Assembly: GCA_002371495.1 (NCBI GenBank)
Contig: DFIX01000003.1
Coordinates: 47,986-111,985, forward strand
Reading direction: 5' to 3'
DNA from: Eggerthellaceae bacterium UBA3686
GTDB lineage: Bacteria > Actinomycetota > Coriobacteriia > Coriobacteriales > Eggerthellaceae
DNA length: 64,000 bases
Shown: positions 15,713 through 23,657 of the stretch, piece after piece
Numbering within the stretch: the first letter of the stretch is position 1
How the letters are laid out: every line of letters begins with the position of its first letter
Translations under genes and position numbers: made by a program
The notes under the pieces: model-generated
Told to the model about the DNA's origin: nothing
Database searches by the model: none
The model's input: the letters and a program-made list of their open reading frames with translations, nothing else

Positions 15713-16819
15713 CTAGAGCTTATGTACTATTGGCACCGTAACGATTATTTTATCGCGGGTCACGCGCACGCTCGGGTCCACATTGGCATCAAGATAGTAC
15801 TTCGTCGCGATATCTTCGAAACTGCGTCCCAAAGATGTTGCGAGCATTTGCCGGTCCTGAGGCGTAAGCTTGAGTCCCCGATTATCAATGCCCGGCTTCT
15901 TTTTCTTCTTGGATGCCTTGCCCTGAGCGGAAGGCTCTATTGATATGCGGTCGAGCACTGGGTCGAGTTCGTTCACTTCGCCGTCGATGATCCTGCGTGC
16001 CGTTCGCGTTGACATGTCGAGGCCCATGAGCGCAGCCATTTGCTGCAGTGATTCGGGGTCTGCGCATGTAGCAAGGCGCTTTATGAGTGGAAGCGACTCT
16101 ATGTCGTCACAGAAAATGCGCTCGATCGTCGAAAGGGTCTCGGTTCCGTAAGCGTAGAGCGTCGCGCAAACTTCGGCAGGTGAGCCGATGTAAATTGCAC
16201 AGCACGAACGCGAGTCGATAGCGAATTCGCACGCTGTCCTTAAAATGTTTCGCGGCCCGCGGACGTTGACTTTGCCCTTTTCAGTCAGCTCGAATGTTGG
16301 GAAGCTTGATTGATCGGTGCGCTCGGGAAGCACGCCGACATCGGTCCTTACGCGAATCGACGTTCCCCGGTTAACATCCGATGCGGTAACAGCCGCATAT
16401 TCCGAATTGACCGAAATCGAATACAGAGCCATACCGCGCCCGTGTAAACCCCATGCATCCATGTGCGATGAGTCGAGCTTAGATGTCACGCGGGGCTCGA
16501 AAACGAGGCCATGCATGTTCTTTGGGATACCGTCACCGTCGTCAATGACAGTCAGGTGTCTCTTGGATCCGTCGCGCGACATTGCCACGTAAATGTTCTT
16601 GGCATGAGCGTCGCGCGAATTGCGAAGGAGTTCAAGAACGATGTTCTCGCTGCATTGGATATCCTGCGCCGCTTGGCGCCTTTCGGCTTCTGAGGTCTGA
16701 AGACGAACGAAGCCATCTCCGAAATCGTGTTCGATTCGAAGATGGCTCGTACCATTTACGCTCTTTACGAAATCGTGCAGTGAAGCCGTGTGATTATCAT
16801 CTTTGCGAAAAGGCCGCAT
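15713..16819 (-). CDS. GHKL-type ATP-binding protein of unknown function
   Basis: A 368-residue protein with a Bergerat ATP fold: N-box ELLRNSRDA at 63-71, G1 box DDGDGIP at 93-99 and G2-like GLHGRGMAL at 124-132, arranged as in MutL and Hsp90 rather than histidine kinases. No phospho-acceptor His domain, transmembrane segment or receiver is visible. The remaining 200 residues are unfamiliar and include a basic KASKKKKK stretch near residue 307. It lies 26 bp downstream of rny and before spoVS, suggesting a role tied to nucleic-acid metabolism. I cannot assign a function; MutL itself is excluded by size and the missing C-terminal domain. Confidence 0.8.
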   Translation of the reverse strand: MRPFRKDDNHTASLHDFVKSVNGTSHLRIEHDFGDGFVRLQTSEAERRQAAQDIQCSENIVLELLRNSRDAHAKNIYVAMSRDGSKRHLTVIDDGDGIPKNMHGLVFEPRVTSKLDSSHMDAWGLHGRGMALYSISVNSEYAAVTASDVNRGTSIRVRTDVGVLPERTDQSSFPTFELTEKGKVNVRGPRNILRTACEFAIDSRSCCAIYIGSPAEVCATLYAYGTETLSTIERIFCDDIESLPLIKRLATCADPESLQQMAALMGLDMSTRTARRIIDGEVNELDPVLDRISIEPSAQGKASKKKKKPGIDNRGLKLTPQDRQMLATSLGRSFEDIATKYYLDANVDPSVRVTRDKIIVTVPIVHKL

Positions 16820-16845
16820 CGGCTCTACCCCGCACGCCGCTTACG

Positions 16846-18378
16846 CTATTTAGCGATGCCGATGGCGCGGCTCTCGCGAATAACGACGACTTTGACCTGA
16901 CCTGGGTATTGCAATTCGTTCTCGATGCGATTTGCGATGTCATGTGCCAGAACCACGGTACGCGCTTCGTCGACCTTCTCGGGCTCGACCATGACGCGGA
17001 CTTCGCGACCAGCTTGAATGGCGTATGTGCGCTCGACGCCTTCGTAAGACATGGCGATCTCCTCGAGTTTCTCGAGACGCTTGATGTAGGCATCGAGGGT
17101 TTCTTTGCGCGCACCGGGACGTGCAGCCGATACGGCGTCAGCAGCCTGTACGAGCACGTCGAGCACACTGTTGGGTTCGACATCATTGTGGTGTGCCTCG
17201 ATAGCGTGGACGATCGAATCCTTCTCGCCGAAACGTCGGGCTAGATCGGCGCCGATAACGGCATGATTGCCCTCGACTTCGCGATCGATGGCTTTACCGA
17301 TGTCGTGCAGCAGACCAGCGCGCTTGGCGGGTACAGGATCGAGCCCTAGCTCGCTTGCCATGATTCCGCACAAATAGGCTACTTCTAGTGAATGATTGAG
17401 GACGTTTTGGCCATAAGAAGTACGGTAACGCAAACGACCGAGCGTATGCACGAGTTCGGGGTGGATGTCGTGAATGCCAGTATCGAACGTTGCCTGCTCT
17501 CCGGCTTCTTGCACACGCTGGTTTACGAGCTTCTCGGCCTTTTGGAACATTTCCTCGATGCGCGCCGGGTGAATGCGCCCATCTGAGATAAGGTTCTCCA
17601 TGGTGACGCGGCCGATTTCGCGACGGACTGGGTCGAAACATGAAATAGTAACGGATTCAGGCGTATCGTCGATGATGAGGTTGGTGCCGGTAATCTGCTC
17701 GAACGAGCGGATATTGCGGCCCTCGCGGCCGATAATACGGCCCTTCAGGTCATCAGAAGGAATCTGGATGGTCGAAACGGTGTTTTCGATTGTGTGCTCC
17801 GAAGCTATGCGCTGCATTGCCTGGCTCAAAATCGAGCGAGCGGTCTTGTCGGCTTCAGCACGCGTGCGAGCCTCAGAATCGCGGATGATGGCAGCGCTCT
17901 CGTGCGCAACTTCGTCCTTGAGTGTATCGAGCAGCTCAGCCTTGGCTTGCTCTGGTGTCATTCCGGCAATTGCCTCCAAGCGCTCGTTTGCCTTGTTTTC
18001 GGCTGCATCCAAGTCGCGCTGACGACGCTCGAGCTGCCCTTGAAGAGACGAAATTTGATGCTCGCGTTGGTCGAGCGAATCGGTGCGGCGATCGAGAGAT
18101 TCCTCGCGCTGCTGGACGCGATGCTCGGCGTCGCGAACAGCCTTCTGGCGTTCTTTACGCTCAGATTCGATCTCGGCGCGGAGTTTTAGAGCCTCGTCCT
18201 TGGCTTCGACTTCTGCCTCTCGCTTTATCGTTTCAGCTTTGCGCTTTGCATCGTTGACGATGTTCTCGGCCTCTTGCTCACGGCCCTTTATGGCGCCGTT
18301 CGCCAGGTAACGTGCGATGACGAAACCGAGGGCGATGCCGATTACTGCTCCGATTATCGCGAATACGATTTCTGGCAT
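16846..18378 (-). CDS. rny: Ribonuclease Y
   Basis: A membrane-anchored endoribonuclease (510 residues) that starts mRNA decay. Residues 4-24 form the N-terminal anchor, about 30-170 a long Lys/Glu/Arg-rich coiled coil, 211-260 a KH domain (GRIIGREGRN), and 325-420 an HD phosphohydrolase domain with the metal-binding HD at 358-359. Size and order match the family exactly. The window also encodes RNase J and PNPase, so three main Gram-positive mRNA-decay nucleases are nearby. It is preceded by the recAX terminator hairpin and therefore has its own promoter in 18379-18645. Confidence 0.97.
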   Translation of the reverse strand: MPEIVFAIIGAVIGIALGFVIARYLANGAIKGREQEAENIVNDAKRKAETIKREAEVEAKDEALKLRAEIESERKERQKAVRDAEHRVQQREESLDRRTDSLDQREHQISSLQGQLERRQRDLDAAENKANERLEAIAGMTPEQAKAELLDTLKDEVAHESAAIIRDSEARTRAEADKTARSILSQAMQRIASEHTIENTVSTIQIPSDDLKGRIIGREGRNIRSFEQITGTNLIIDDTPESVTISCFDPVRREIGRVTMENLISDGRIHPARIEEMFQKAEKLVNQRVQEAGEQATFDTGIHDIHPELVHTLGRLRYRTSYGQNVLNHSLEVAYLCGIMASELGLDPVPAKRAGLLHDIGKAIDREVEGNHAVIGADLARRFGEKDSIVHAIEAHHNDVEPNSVLDVLVQAADAVSAARPGARKETLDAYIKRLEKLEEIAMSYEGVERTYAIQAGREVRVMVEPEKVDEARTVVLAHDIANRIENELQYPGQVKVVVIRESRAIGIAK

Positions 18379-18410
18379 CGGGACCCCTTTCTTGCTTGTT
18401 TGCTCATACT

Positions 18411-18436
18411 AAAAAGCCATGACATTACGTCATGGC
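18411..18436 (-). terminator. recA-recX intrinsic terminator
   Basis: An 8-bp perfect stem (GCCATGAC, 18416-18423, with GTCATGGC, 18429-18436) and a 5-nt loop are followed on the minus strand by a run of five T. It lies about 210 bp after the recX stop and 33 bp before the rny start, so it may also act as an attenuator for read-through into rny. Confidence 0.75.
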
Positions 18437-18645
18437 ATGAGAATATGGCTCTAAGGAGCGGTGTCGATATTCGGTTTGCACTCTATATAAACACACCCTT
18501 GCGGGTTCGTATTCTCATACAAGGTTTCATAATAGAACATGTGTTAGCCAAATGCGACCCTTCGTTACTTTCGACATAAAATGAGCGGGTCCGATGAGGC
18601 TACCTCCCCCTTCGATTTCCTGCCCATAAACGCTAGCCTGACAGC

Positions 18646-19335
18646 TTATGCCCAGTCAGATTCTGCCCAGATGCGCGCAGCGCTCGAAGAAACAGATGAC
18701 GGAAAGCCTTTTTGCATGAGCTTGCGGTACGCACCGTCCCGAGGGTTCTTTGATTTTGGCGGTTTCTTACGAAGGAAATCAATCGCCCGTTCAACTTCGG
18801 CATCTTGCTCGATTCCGTATTCGTAGGGCCATCCTGGAACGGTTTCGGGGTCGATACGATGCTCTTTGAGCTCTCGTTCTATGCCGGCACTTCCCTTCCC
18901 TTGTGAAAGCCGGCTCCGTATTAGCAGGTCAGCAAATCGTAGATCGTCTATAAATCCGTATGATTTTGCTCTTTCGACCGCTTCGTCTACTGATTCTTGA
19001 CCGAAGCCTGATTTTAAGAGACGTGTGCGCAAAGCATGCTCTGACTTGTCGGCTACGTTTAAGATCGCCGTAATTTTGCTGAATGCCTTTTGCGGTGTAT
19101 CTTCGAATTCTCCAGAATCGCCCGTTCGATTTCGTGCTTTCTTCTTGCCTGGACGAACATAAGAACTGGCTGTTGATAATTTGGCTTCGAAATCGCCGTC
19201 CTCGAGCAATGGTTCAAAGCTGCGTGCCGAGGAATGGGCGGGCTCCAGATACGAATCCCGCCCTTCCAGTGGCTTTTCAGCCATAATTTCGTCAATTTTG
19301 CCGCGCAGGAGATTAAGGGTGTCTTCGGAGGACAT
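18646..19335 (-). CDS. recX: Regulatory protein RecX
   Basis: A 229-residue modulator that caps RecA filaments and inhibits RecA. The C-terminal two thirds contain the three-helix RecX repeats (ALRTRLLKSG, RFADLLIRSRLSQGKG, and YRKLMQKGF). The first 80 residues are a polar extension not seen in short RecX proteins. The start ATG follows the recA stop after one base, so the two are translationally coupled and induced together under the recA SOS promoter. Confidence 0.92.
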   Translation of the reverse strand: MSSEDTLNLLRGKIDEIMAEKPLEGRDSYLEPAHSSARSFEPLLEDGDFEAKLSTASSYVRPGKKKARNRTGDSGEFEDTPQKAFSKITAILNVADKSEHALRTRLLKSGFGQESVDEAVERAKSYGFIDDLRFADLLIRSRLSQGKGSAGIERELKEHRIDPETVPGWPYEYGIEQDAEVERAIDFLRKKPPKSKNPRDGAYRKLMQKGFPSSVSSSAARIWAESDWA

Positions 19336-19336
19336 A

Positions 19337-20395
19337 TTATCGTTTCTTGGCCGGCTTCTCGACCGGCATTACCTCGCTCGCCTCTTCGGGTGTGCGGGTA
19401 ATGATGGGGATGTCGTAATGCTCGCGCACTTTGCGCTCGAGTTCGTCGCGCATATCGGGGTTGTCGGCCAGCGTTTGCTTGGCGGCCTCGCGCCCTTGGC
19501 CGAGCCGCTCTTCGCCGTAGGTGTACCAGGCGCCGCTCTTCTTTGCTACGCCCGCCTCTACTGCCATATCGATAATGCAGCCTTCCTTGGATATTCCCTT
19601 GCCGTACATAAGATCGAACTCGGCCTGCCTAAACGGCGGAGCCACCTTGTTTTTGACCACTTTGGCGCGCACGCGGTTGCCCACAACCTCGCCGTTGGCT
19701 TTGATTGAATCGATACGGCGAATATCGATACGTACGCTCGAGAAGAACTTGAGCGCGCGACCGCCTGTCGTCGTTTCGGGGTTACCGAACATGATGCCGA
19801 TCTTCTCGCGAAGCTGATTGATGAAAATGCAGGTCGTATTGGATTTTGATAAGGAACCTGCGAGTTTGCGAAGCGCTTGGGACATGAGCCGCGCTTGCAG
19901 GCCCACCGTGGTATCGCCGATTTCGCCCTCGATTTCGGCTCGGGGGACGAGTGCGGCAACGGAGTCGATGACGATAGCGTCGATTGCACCCGAGCGAACG
20001 AGCATGTCGCAGATTTCGAGCGCCTGCTCACCGGTATCGGGCTGCGAGATAAGCACCTCGTCGATATCAACGCCGAGGCGTGCAGCGTAGACGGGATCGA
20101 GGGCATGTTCGGCATCGATAAAAGCAACGATGCCGCCGAGAGCCTGCGCTTCTGCGAGTATTTGTAGGGCAAGCGTCGTCTTGCCGCTTGATTCGGGACC
20201 GTAGATCTCGATGATACGGCCGCGAGGGACGCCTCCGATGCCGAGCGCAGCATCGAGCGGAAGGGATCCGGTGGGAATGGCGTCCACAATTAGGTTCTTG
20301 CCGCTGTCGCCGAATTTCATAATGGCGCCGGCGCCAAATTTCGATTCAATCTGATCGGTGGTGAGCTTGAGGGATTGGGCTTTGTCTTGGGTCAT
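19337..20395 (-). CDS. recA: Recombinase RecA
   Basis: The 352-residue strand-exchange recombinase and LexA co-protease. Walker A GPESSGKT lies at 66-73, and the ATPase core and L2 loop region (NQLREKIG...FGNPETTTGG) are intact. The C-terminus ends in a basic KPAKKR tail. The start ATG has GAGGA 4 bases upstream. Its promoter (TTGACA/TATACT) contains an SOS box. recX follows directly. The pgsA-cinA fusion lies upstream on the same strand, an arrangement like the classic cinA-recA neighbourhood, but 210 bp with a separate promoter divide them. Confidence 0.98.
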   Translation of the reverse strand: MTQDKAQSLKLTTDQIESKFGAGAIMKFGDSGKNLIVDAIPTGSLPLDAALGIGGVPRGRIIEIYGPESSGKTTLALQILAEAQALGGIVAFIDAEHALDPVYAARLGVDIDEVLISQPDTGEQALEICDMLVRSGAIDAIVIDSVAALVPRAEIEGEIGDTTVGLQARLMSQALRKLAGSLSKSNTTCIFINQLREKIGIMFGNPETTTGGRALKFFSSVRIDIRRIDSIKANGEVVGNRVRAKVVKNKVAPPFRQAEFDLMYGKGISKEGCIIDMAVEAGVAKKSGAWYTYGEERLGQGREAAKQTLADNPDMRDELERKVREHYDIPIITRTPEEASEVMPVEKPAKKR

Positions 20396-20424
20396 TGTTC
20401 CTCGATTCTTTCGATTTCGCTAAA

Positions 20425-20452
20425 AGTATAACGAACAGATGTTTGTTGTCAA
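20425..20452 (-). promoter_or_regulatory. recA promoter
   Basis: On the minus strand, TTGACA (20447-20452) and TATACT (20425-20430) are separated by 16 bp. An SOS-like box fills the spacer. Confidence 0.8.
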
Positions 20453-20463
20453 TATCTGTTCGC
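20432..20463. promoter_or_regulatory. recA SOS operator with flanking inverted repeat
   Basis: GAACAGATGTTT (20433-20444) matches GAAC-N4-GTTC with one mismatch and lies between -35 and -10. A second GAACAGAT half-site on the minus strand (20455-20462) makes a perfect 9-bp inverted repeat CGAACAGAT/ATCTGTTCG (20432-20440 and 20455-20463) flanking the -35. Confidence 0.75.
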
Positions 20464-20532
20464 CTTATATCTGGAAATCATAGGCAAGCAAACTTACCGA
20501 GAAGACTGACGTCATTCACCACTCAAACAGGA

Positions 20533-20569
20533 AATATATTTCCCGAACCCGCTGAATATATTCCCCGAA
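20533..20569. repeat. Pair of 15-bp direct repeats upstream of recA
   Basis: AATATATTTCCCGAA (20533-20547) and AATATATTCCCCGAA (20555-20569) differ at one base and are spaced 22 bp start to start, about two helical turns. The first is also the right part of a 14-bp palindrome (20530-20543). This is the geometry of a cooperative operator. The bound protein is unknown. Confidence 0.5.
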
Positions 20570-20605
20570 TAACTGCTCATGGTTGCATAAACCTTGCGCA
20601 GAAAG

Positions 20606-21793
20606 TTACTTGCCTTCATCGCTTAACTCTGCAATAAATTCCGCAAGTGCGGCGGCAACGGTCTTCATCCTGATTGAGCTTCTGTCGCCTTCGAAATGAT
20701 CGCATCGGGCCACAGTGCGCTCAGAGGTGGAAAAACCAATCCACACCGTACCGACAGGGTTGCCGTATTCGTCGCCGTCTGGCCCTGCTAGCCCCGTAAC
20801 AGAAACGGCCATATCCGCGCCCATTCGCTCGCGTGCGCCTTGAGCCATGGCGAGAGCCACGGGTTCGCTCACGGCGCCAGAACGTTCGAGGTCCTCAGAA
20901 CTGACGCCCAAAGCTTGCATCTTTATATCGTTGACGTAGCTTACGACGCCACCCCTATAGACTGCAGAGCTTCCGGGTACCGATGTGAGTGCGGATCCTA
21001 TGAGGCCGCCTGTCAGGCTCTCGGCTGTTGCAAGGGTTTTTCCCGACTTCTTACCGAGCGCAACCGCTTCGTGTGCACGGGACGAAATGAGTTCGGTCAG
21101 CTCGATATCGTTGGCCTCGGCTTCTTCGATTGCCACCATCGAAAGCGAGGATGAACCAAGACCGATGACCTCGCGCGATTTTACTAGGTAGTCCACCATC
21201 GAGGCGATGGTCAGGGCCAGCGCAATCAACATTACTATCCAGCTGATATCCCACATGAAGTCGCTGAAGGCTTCACCAAGCGTGCCAACCATGTACGAGC
21301 GTTTGAGCGCGAACAGAACGATGGCAATCATCTGGAATACCGTTTTGAATTTTCCGACCATGCTCGCAGCGATTACAACGCCCTTTGACGCCGCCATCAT
21401 TCTGACGCCAGAGACGATAAATTCTCGAGCTAGGATAATAAGCACGACCCATGTGGGAAGATCGCCAAGCTCCACGAGGCATATGAGCGCAGCCGCGACG
21501 AGAATCTTATCTGCAAGAGGATCCATGAACTTCCCGAAATCGGTAATCTCGTTTCGACTGCGCGCAAGGTATCCATCGAGCCAATCGGTTCCGGAAATGA
21601 CCACGAAAATGCTAGCGGCGATTATAGACTTCCAGTCATTGCTGAAGCCGAGTCCAAACCCGAACCATTCGGGCCATGGCGCTAGAAGAGCCGCAACGAA
21701 TACGGGAACGAGTAGGATTCTCGTTATCGTTATAGCATTTGAAGGCGTGGCGATCTCTGGTCGCTTGGCTTCGTTGGTTGGGTCCGTGCTCAC
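20606..21793 (-). CDS. Fused phosphatidylglycerophosphate synthase (PgsA) and CinA C-terminal (PncC, NMN amidohydrolase) protein
   Basis: A 395-residue two-domain protein. Residues 20-210 are a CDP-alcohol phosphatidyltransferase with the signature D73-G74-x2-A77-R78-x8-G87-x3-D91-x3-D95 and about five to six membrane helices: the enzyme that makes phosphatidylglycerophosphate from CDP-diacylglycerol. Residues 235-390 are the CinA C-terminal domain (TAESLTGGLIG at 256-266, later SVTGLAGPDG), a nicotinamide-mononucleotide deamidase. The two reactions are unrelated and normally come from adjacent separate genes. The junction region (210-235) is polar, with no stop or frameshift. It starts with GTG, overlapping the rimO stop by 4 bp, so it is coupled to rimO. 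Confidence 0.92.
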   Translation of the reverse strand: MSTDPTNEAKRPEIATPSNAITITRILLVPVFVAALLAPWPEWFGFGLGFSNDWKSIIAASIFVVISGTDWLDGYLARSRNEITDFGKFMDPLADKILVAAALICLVELGDLPTWVVLIILAREFIVSGVRMMAASKGVVIAASMVGKFKTVFQMIAIVLFALKRSYMVGTLGEAFSDFMWDISWIVMLIALALTIASMVDYLVKSREVIGLGSSSLSMVAIEEAEANDIELTELISSRAHEAVALGKKSGKTLATAESLTGGLIGSALTSVPGSSAVYRGGVVSYVNDIKMQALGVSSEDLERSGAVSEPVALAMAQGARERMGADMAVSVTGLAGPDGDEYGNPVGTVWIGFSTSERTVARCDHFEGDRSSIRMKTVAAALAEFIAELSDEGK

Positions 21794-23112
21794 GGTTCGA
21801 CCGAGCCTTCCATCTCGTAGAGCAAAACGTCACTTATGGTTACTGTTACGATGTCACCTGGTTTGCCGTATGGTATATAGGTGACGCCATCGACATCGGG
21901 CGCTTGGCACATGGCCCGACCGTATAGCTGGCCATCTTCCTCGCAACCGCAGACAAGCACGTCCATCGATGTGCCGATTCTCGCTTGAATCCGCGGGGCG
22001 CATACGGCATCCGCAAGATCCCGCAGCGTCTGCGCGCGAGAAGCCTTCTCATCATCGTCGAGCTGTCCTTCGAGCGAATAAGCTCGCGTACCCTCTTCAC
22101 GAGAATAAGCGAAAACGCCTATGTAATCGAGCTCGCTTTCTTCTACGAAATCGCAAAGCTCCTCGAAATCCTCTTCGGTTTCACCTGGATATCCGGCAAT
22201 GAGGGTGGTGCGAAGCGTTGCATTGGGAATCCGCGCGCGGATGCGGTCGATAAGTGCCCGATACTCGTCTGAAGATCCTTTTCGATTCATGCTCTTCAAT
22301 ATGCGCTGATTCGCGTGTTGAAACGGTATGTCGAAATAATTGCAGATGTTTTCGTGGGTGCTGACCGTATCTATCAGCTCGTCGGTGACCCCTTCGGGCT
22401 GTATGTACATAACCCTGAACCAAACGTCAGGCCAATCTTCCGCGAGGTTGGCTAGCAACGCAGCAAGGTTCGAAGGTTCTTCGAAGTCCGCGCCCCAGCG
22501 ACCGGTATCTTGGGCTATTAGGACGATTTCGTGCGCTCCTTCGCTCACGACGCGTTCGACTTCGAGCCTGATGTCATCGAGAGCATAGGAATGGTAACGG
22601 CCGCGGATGTACGGGATAGTGCAATAAGCGCAGAACCTGTCGCAACCGTCTGAGATTTTCACGTACGCCGAGACGCGTCCTGCGGTGAGGCCTGTAACGA
22701 GCTCGGTTCCCGACCCGACAAGTCGCTCGATGCCGAATAGGTCATCAAGCGTGGCCACGATGTCCTTCTCGGCGCCGCATGCCACGAAACTCGAGACTTC
22801 AGGCAGCTCTTCTGCCAGGGCATCGCCATATCGTGCTGGCATGCACCCGGCAACGATGAGCTTTGCGCGCCCGCTTGCTACAGAATCGAAATCTGCTACC
22901 TCGAGTATGGCCTCGATGCTCTCTTCGGTTGCCGCCTGAATAAACGAGCAGGTGTTAACCACTACCGCATCAGCCGACTCGGGGTCTTCCTCTATTTCGT
23001 AACCGTTCGCCGCTAGCCGCGTGGCCATATGGTCGCTATCGACCTCGTTCTTGGCGCAGCCCATTGTGACGAAGGCTACAGTTGCTATGGGGCTCGTCTT
23101 CTGCGAAGTCAT
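21790..23112 (-). CDS. rimO: Ribosomal protein S12 methylthiotransferase RimO
   Basis: A radical-SAM methylthiotransferase that modifies an aspartate of ribosomal protein S12. The 440-residue protein has the N-terminal TMGCAKNEVDS signature that separates RimO (CAKNxVDS) from MiaB (CQMN), the radical-SAM CDRFCAYC motif near residue 148, and a C-terminal TRAM domain. It lies between yajQ and pgsA-cinA, matching the common rimO-pgsA order. The stop overlaps the next start in a GTGA. Confidence 0.96.
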   Translation of the reverse strand: MTSQKTSPIATVAFVTMGCAKNEVDSDHMATRLAANGYEIEEDPESADAVVVNTCSFIQAATEESIEAILEVADFDSVASGRAKLIVAGCMPARYGDALAEELPEVSSFVACGAEKDIVATLDDLFGIERLVGSGTELVTGLTAGRVSAYVKISDGCDRFCAYCTIPYIRGRYHSYALDDIRLEVERVVSEGAHEIVLIAQDTGRWGADFEEPSNLAALLANLAEDWPDVWFRVMYIQPEGVTDELIDTVSTHENICNYFDIPFQHANQRILKSMNRKGSSDEYRALIDRIRARIPNATLRTTLIAGYPGETEEDFEELCDFVEESELDYIGVFAYSREEGTRAYSLEGQLDDDEKASRAQTLRDLADAVCAPRIQARIGTSMDVLVCGCEEDGQLYGRAMCQAPDVDGVTYIPYGKPGDIVTVTISDVLLYEMEGSVEP

Positions 23113-23119
23113 ACCCGCC

Positions 23120-23617
23120 CTATCGGTAATTAACGTACTGGAGCGGCTGGCCGTAGTCCTGGCCCTTCAGAAAGCCTATGACCTCTTGCAGCGTATCGCG
23201 GGATGCAGAGCTTACGCGAAGGTGATCGCCTTCGATTTGAACCTTGACCTTGAGCTTTAGCGCTTTAATGTCTTTGTTGATCTTGCCAGCTGTGTCTTTG
23301 TCGATGCCTTCAACGATCGTAGCCGTTTTAACAACAGATTGCCCTGCAGCAGGTTGCGAGGCGCCCCATTTGACCGCAGCGAGGTCGATACCGCGCTTTA
23401 CAAGCTTTGAGCCTATGATATCTACTACTTGCCCGGCGACAAAATCGCTCGGGGCCTTGATTGTCATGGTCTTTCCCGCTTTGTCGAGCGAAATCTGCGC
23501 TCCCGAGTCCTTTAGATCGTAACGCTGCGATAGTTCCTTCTTCGCCTGCTGAAAAGCATTGTCAACTTCCTGCATCTCGATGGTCGACACAACGTCAAAT
23601 GAAGATTCCTTAGCCAT
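23120..23617 (-). CDS. yajQ: YajQ family nucleotide-binding protein
   Basis: A 165-residue protein of two ferredoxin-like folds. The full-length family pattern is visible from SSFDVVSTIEMQEVDNAFQQ to the C-terminal PLQYVNYR. YajQ-family proteins bind nucleotides, tRNA and, in Xanthomonas and Pseudomonas, cyclic di-GMP. Whether that applies here is unknown. A strong AGGAGG precedes the ATG. It sits between rodZ-like and rimO genes on the same strand. Confidence 0.94.
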   Translation of the reverse strand: MAKESSFDVVSTIEMQEVDNAFQQAKKELSQRYDLKDSGAQISLDKAGKTMTIKAPSDFVAGQVVDIIGSKLVKRGIDLAAVKWGASQPAAGQSVVKTATIVEGIDKDTAGKINKDIKALKLKVKVQIEGDHLRVSSASRDTLQEVIGFLKGQDYGQPLQYVNYR

Positions 23618-23657
23618 AGTTCCTCCTTGGCCTCAGATAAAAGTGCTGAATGCACCT

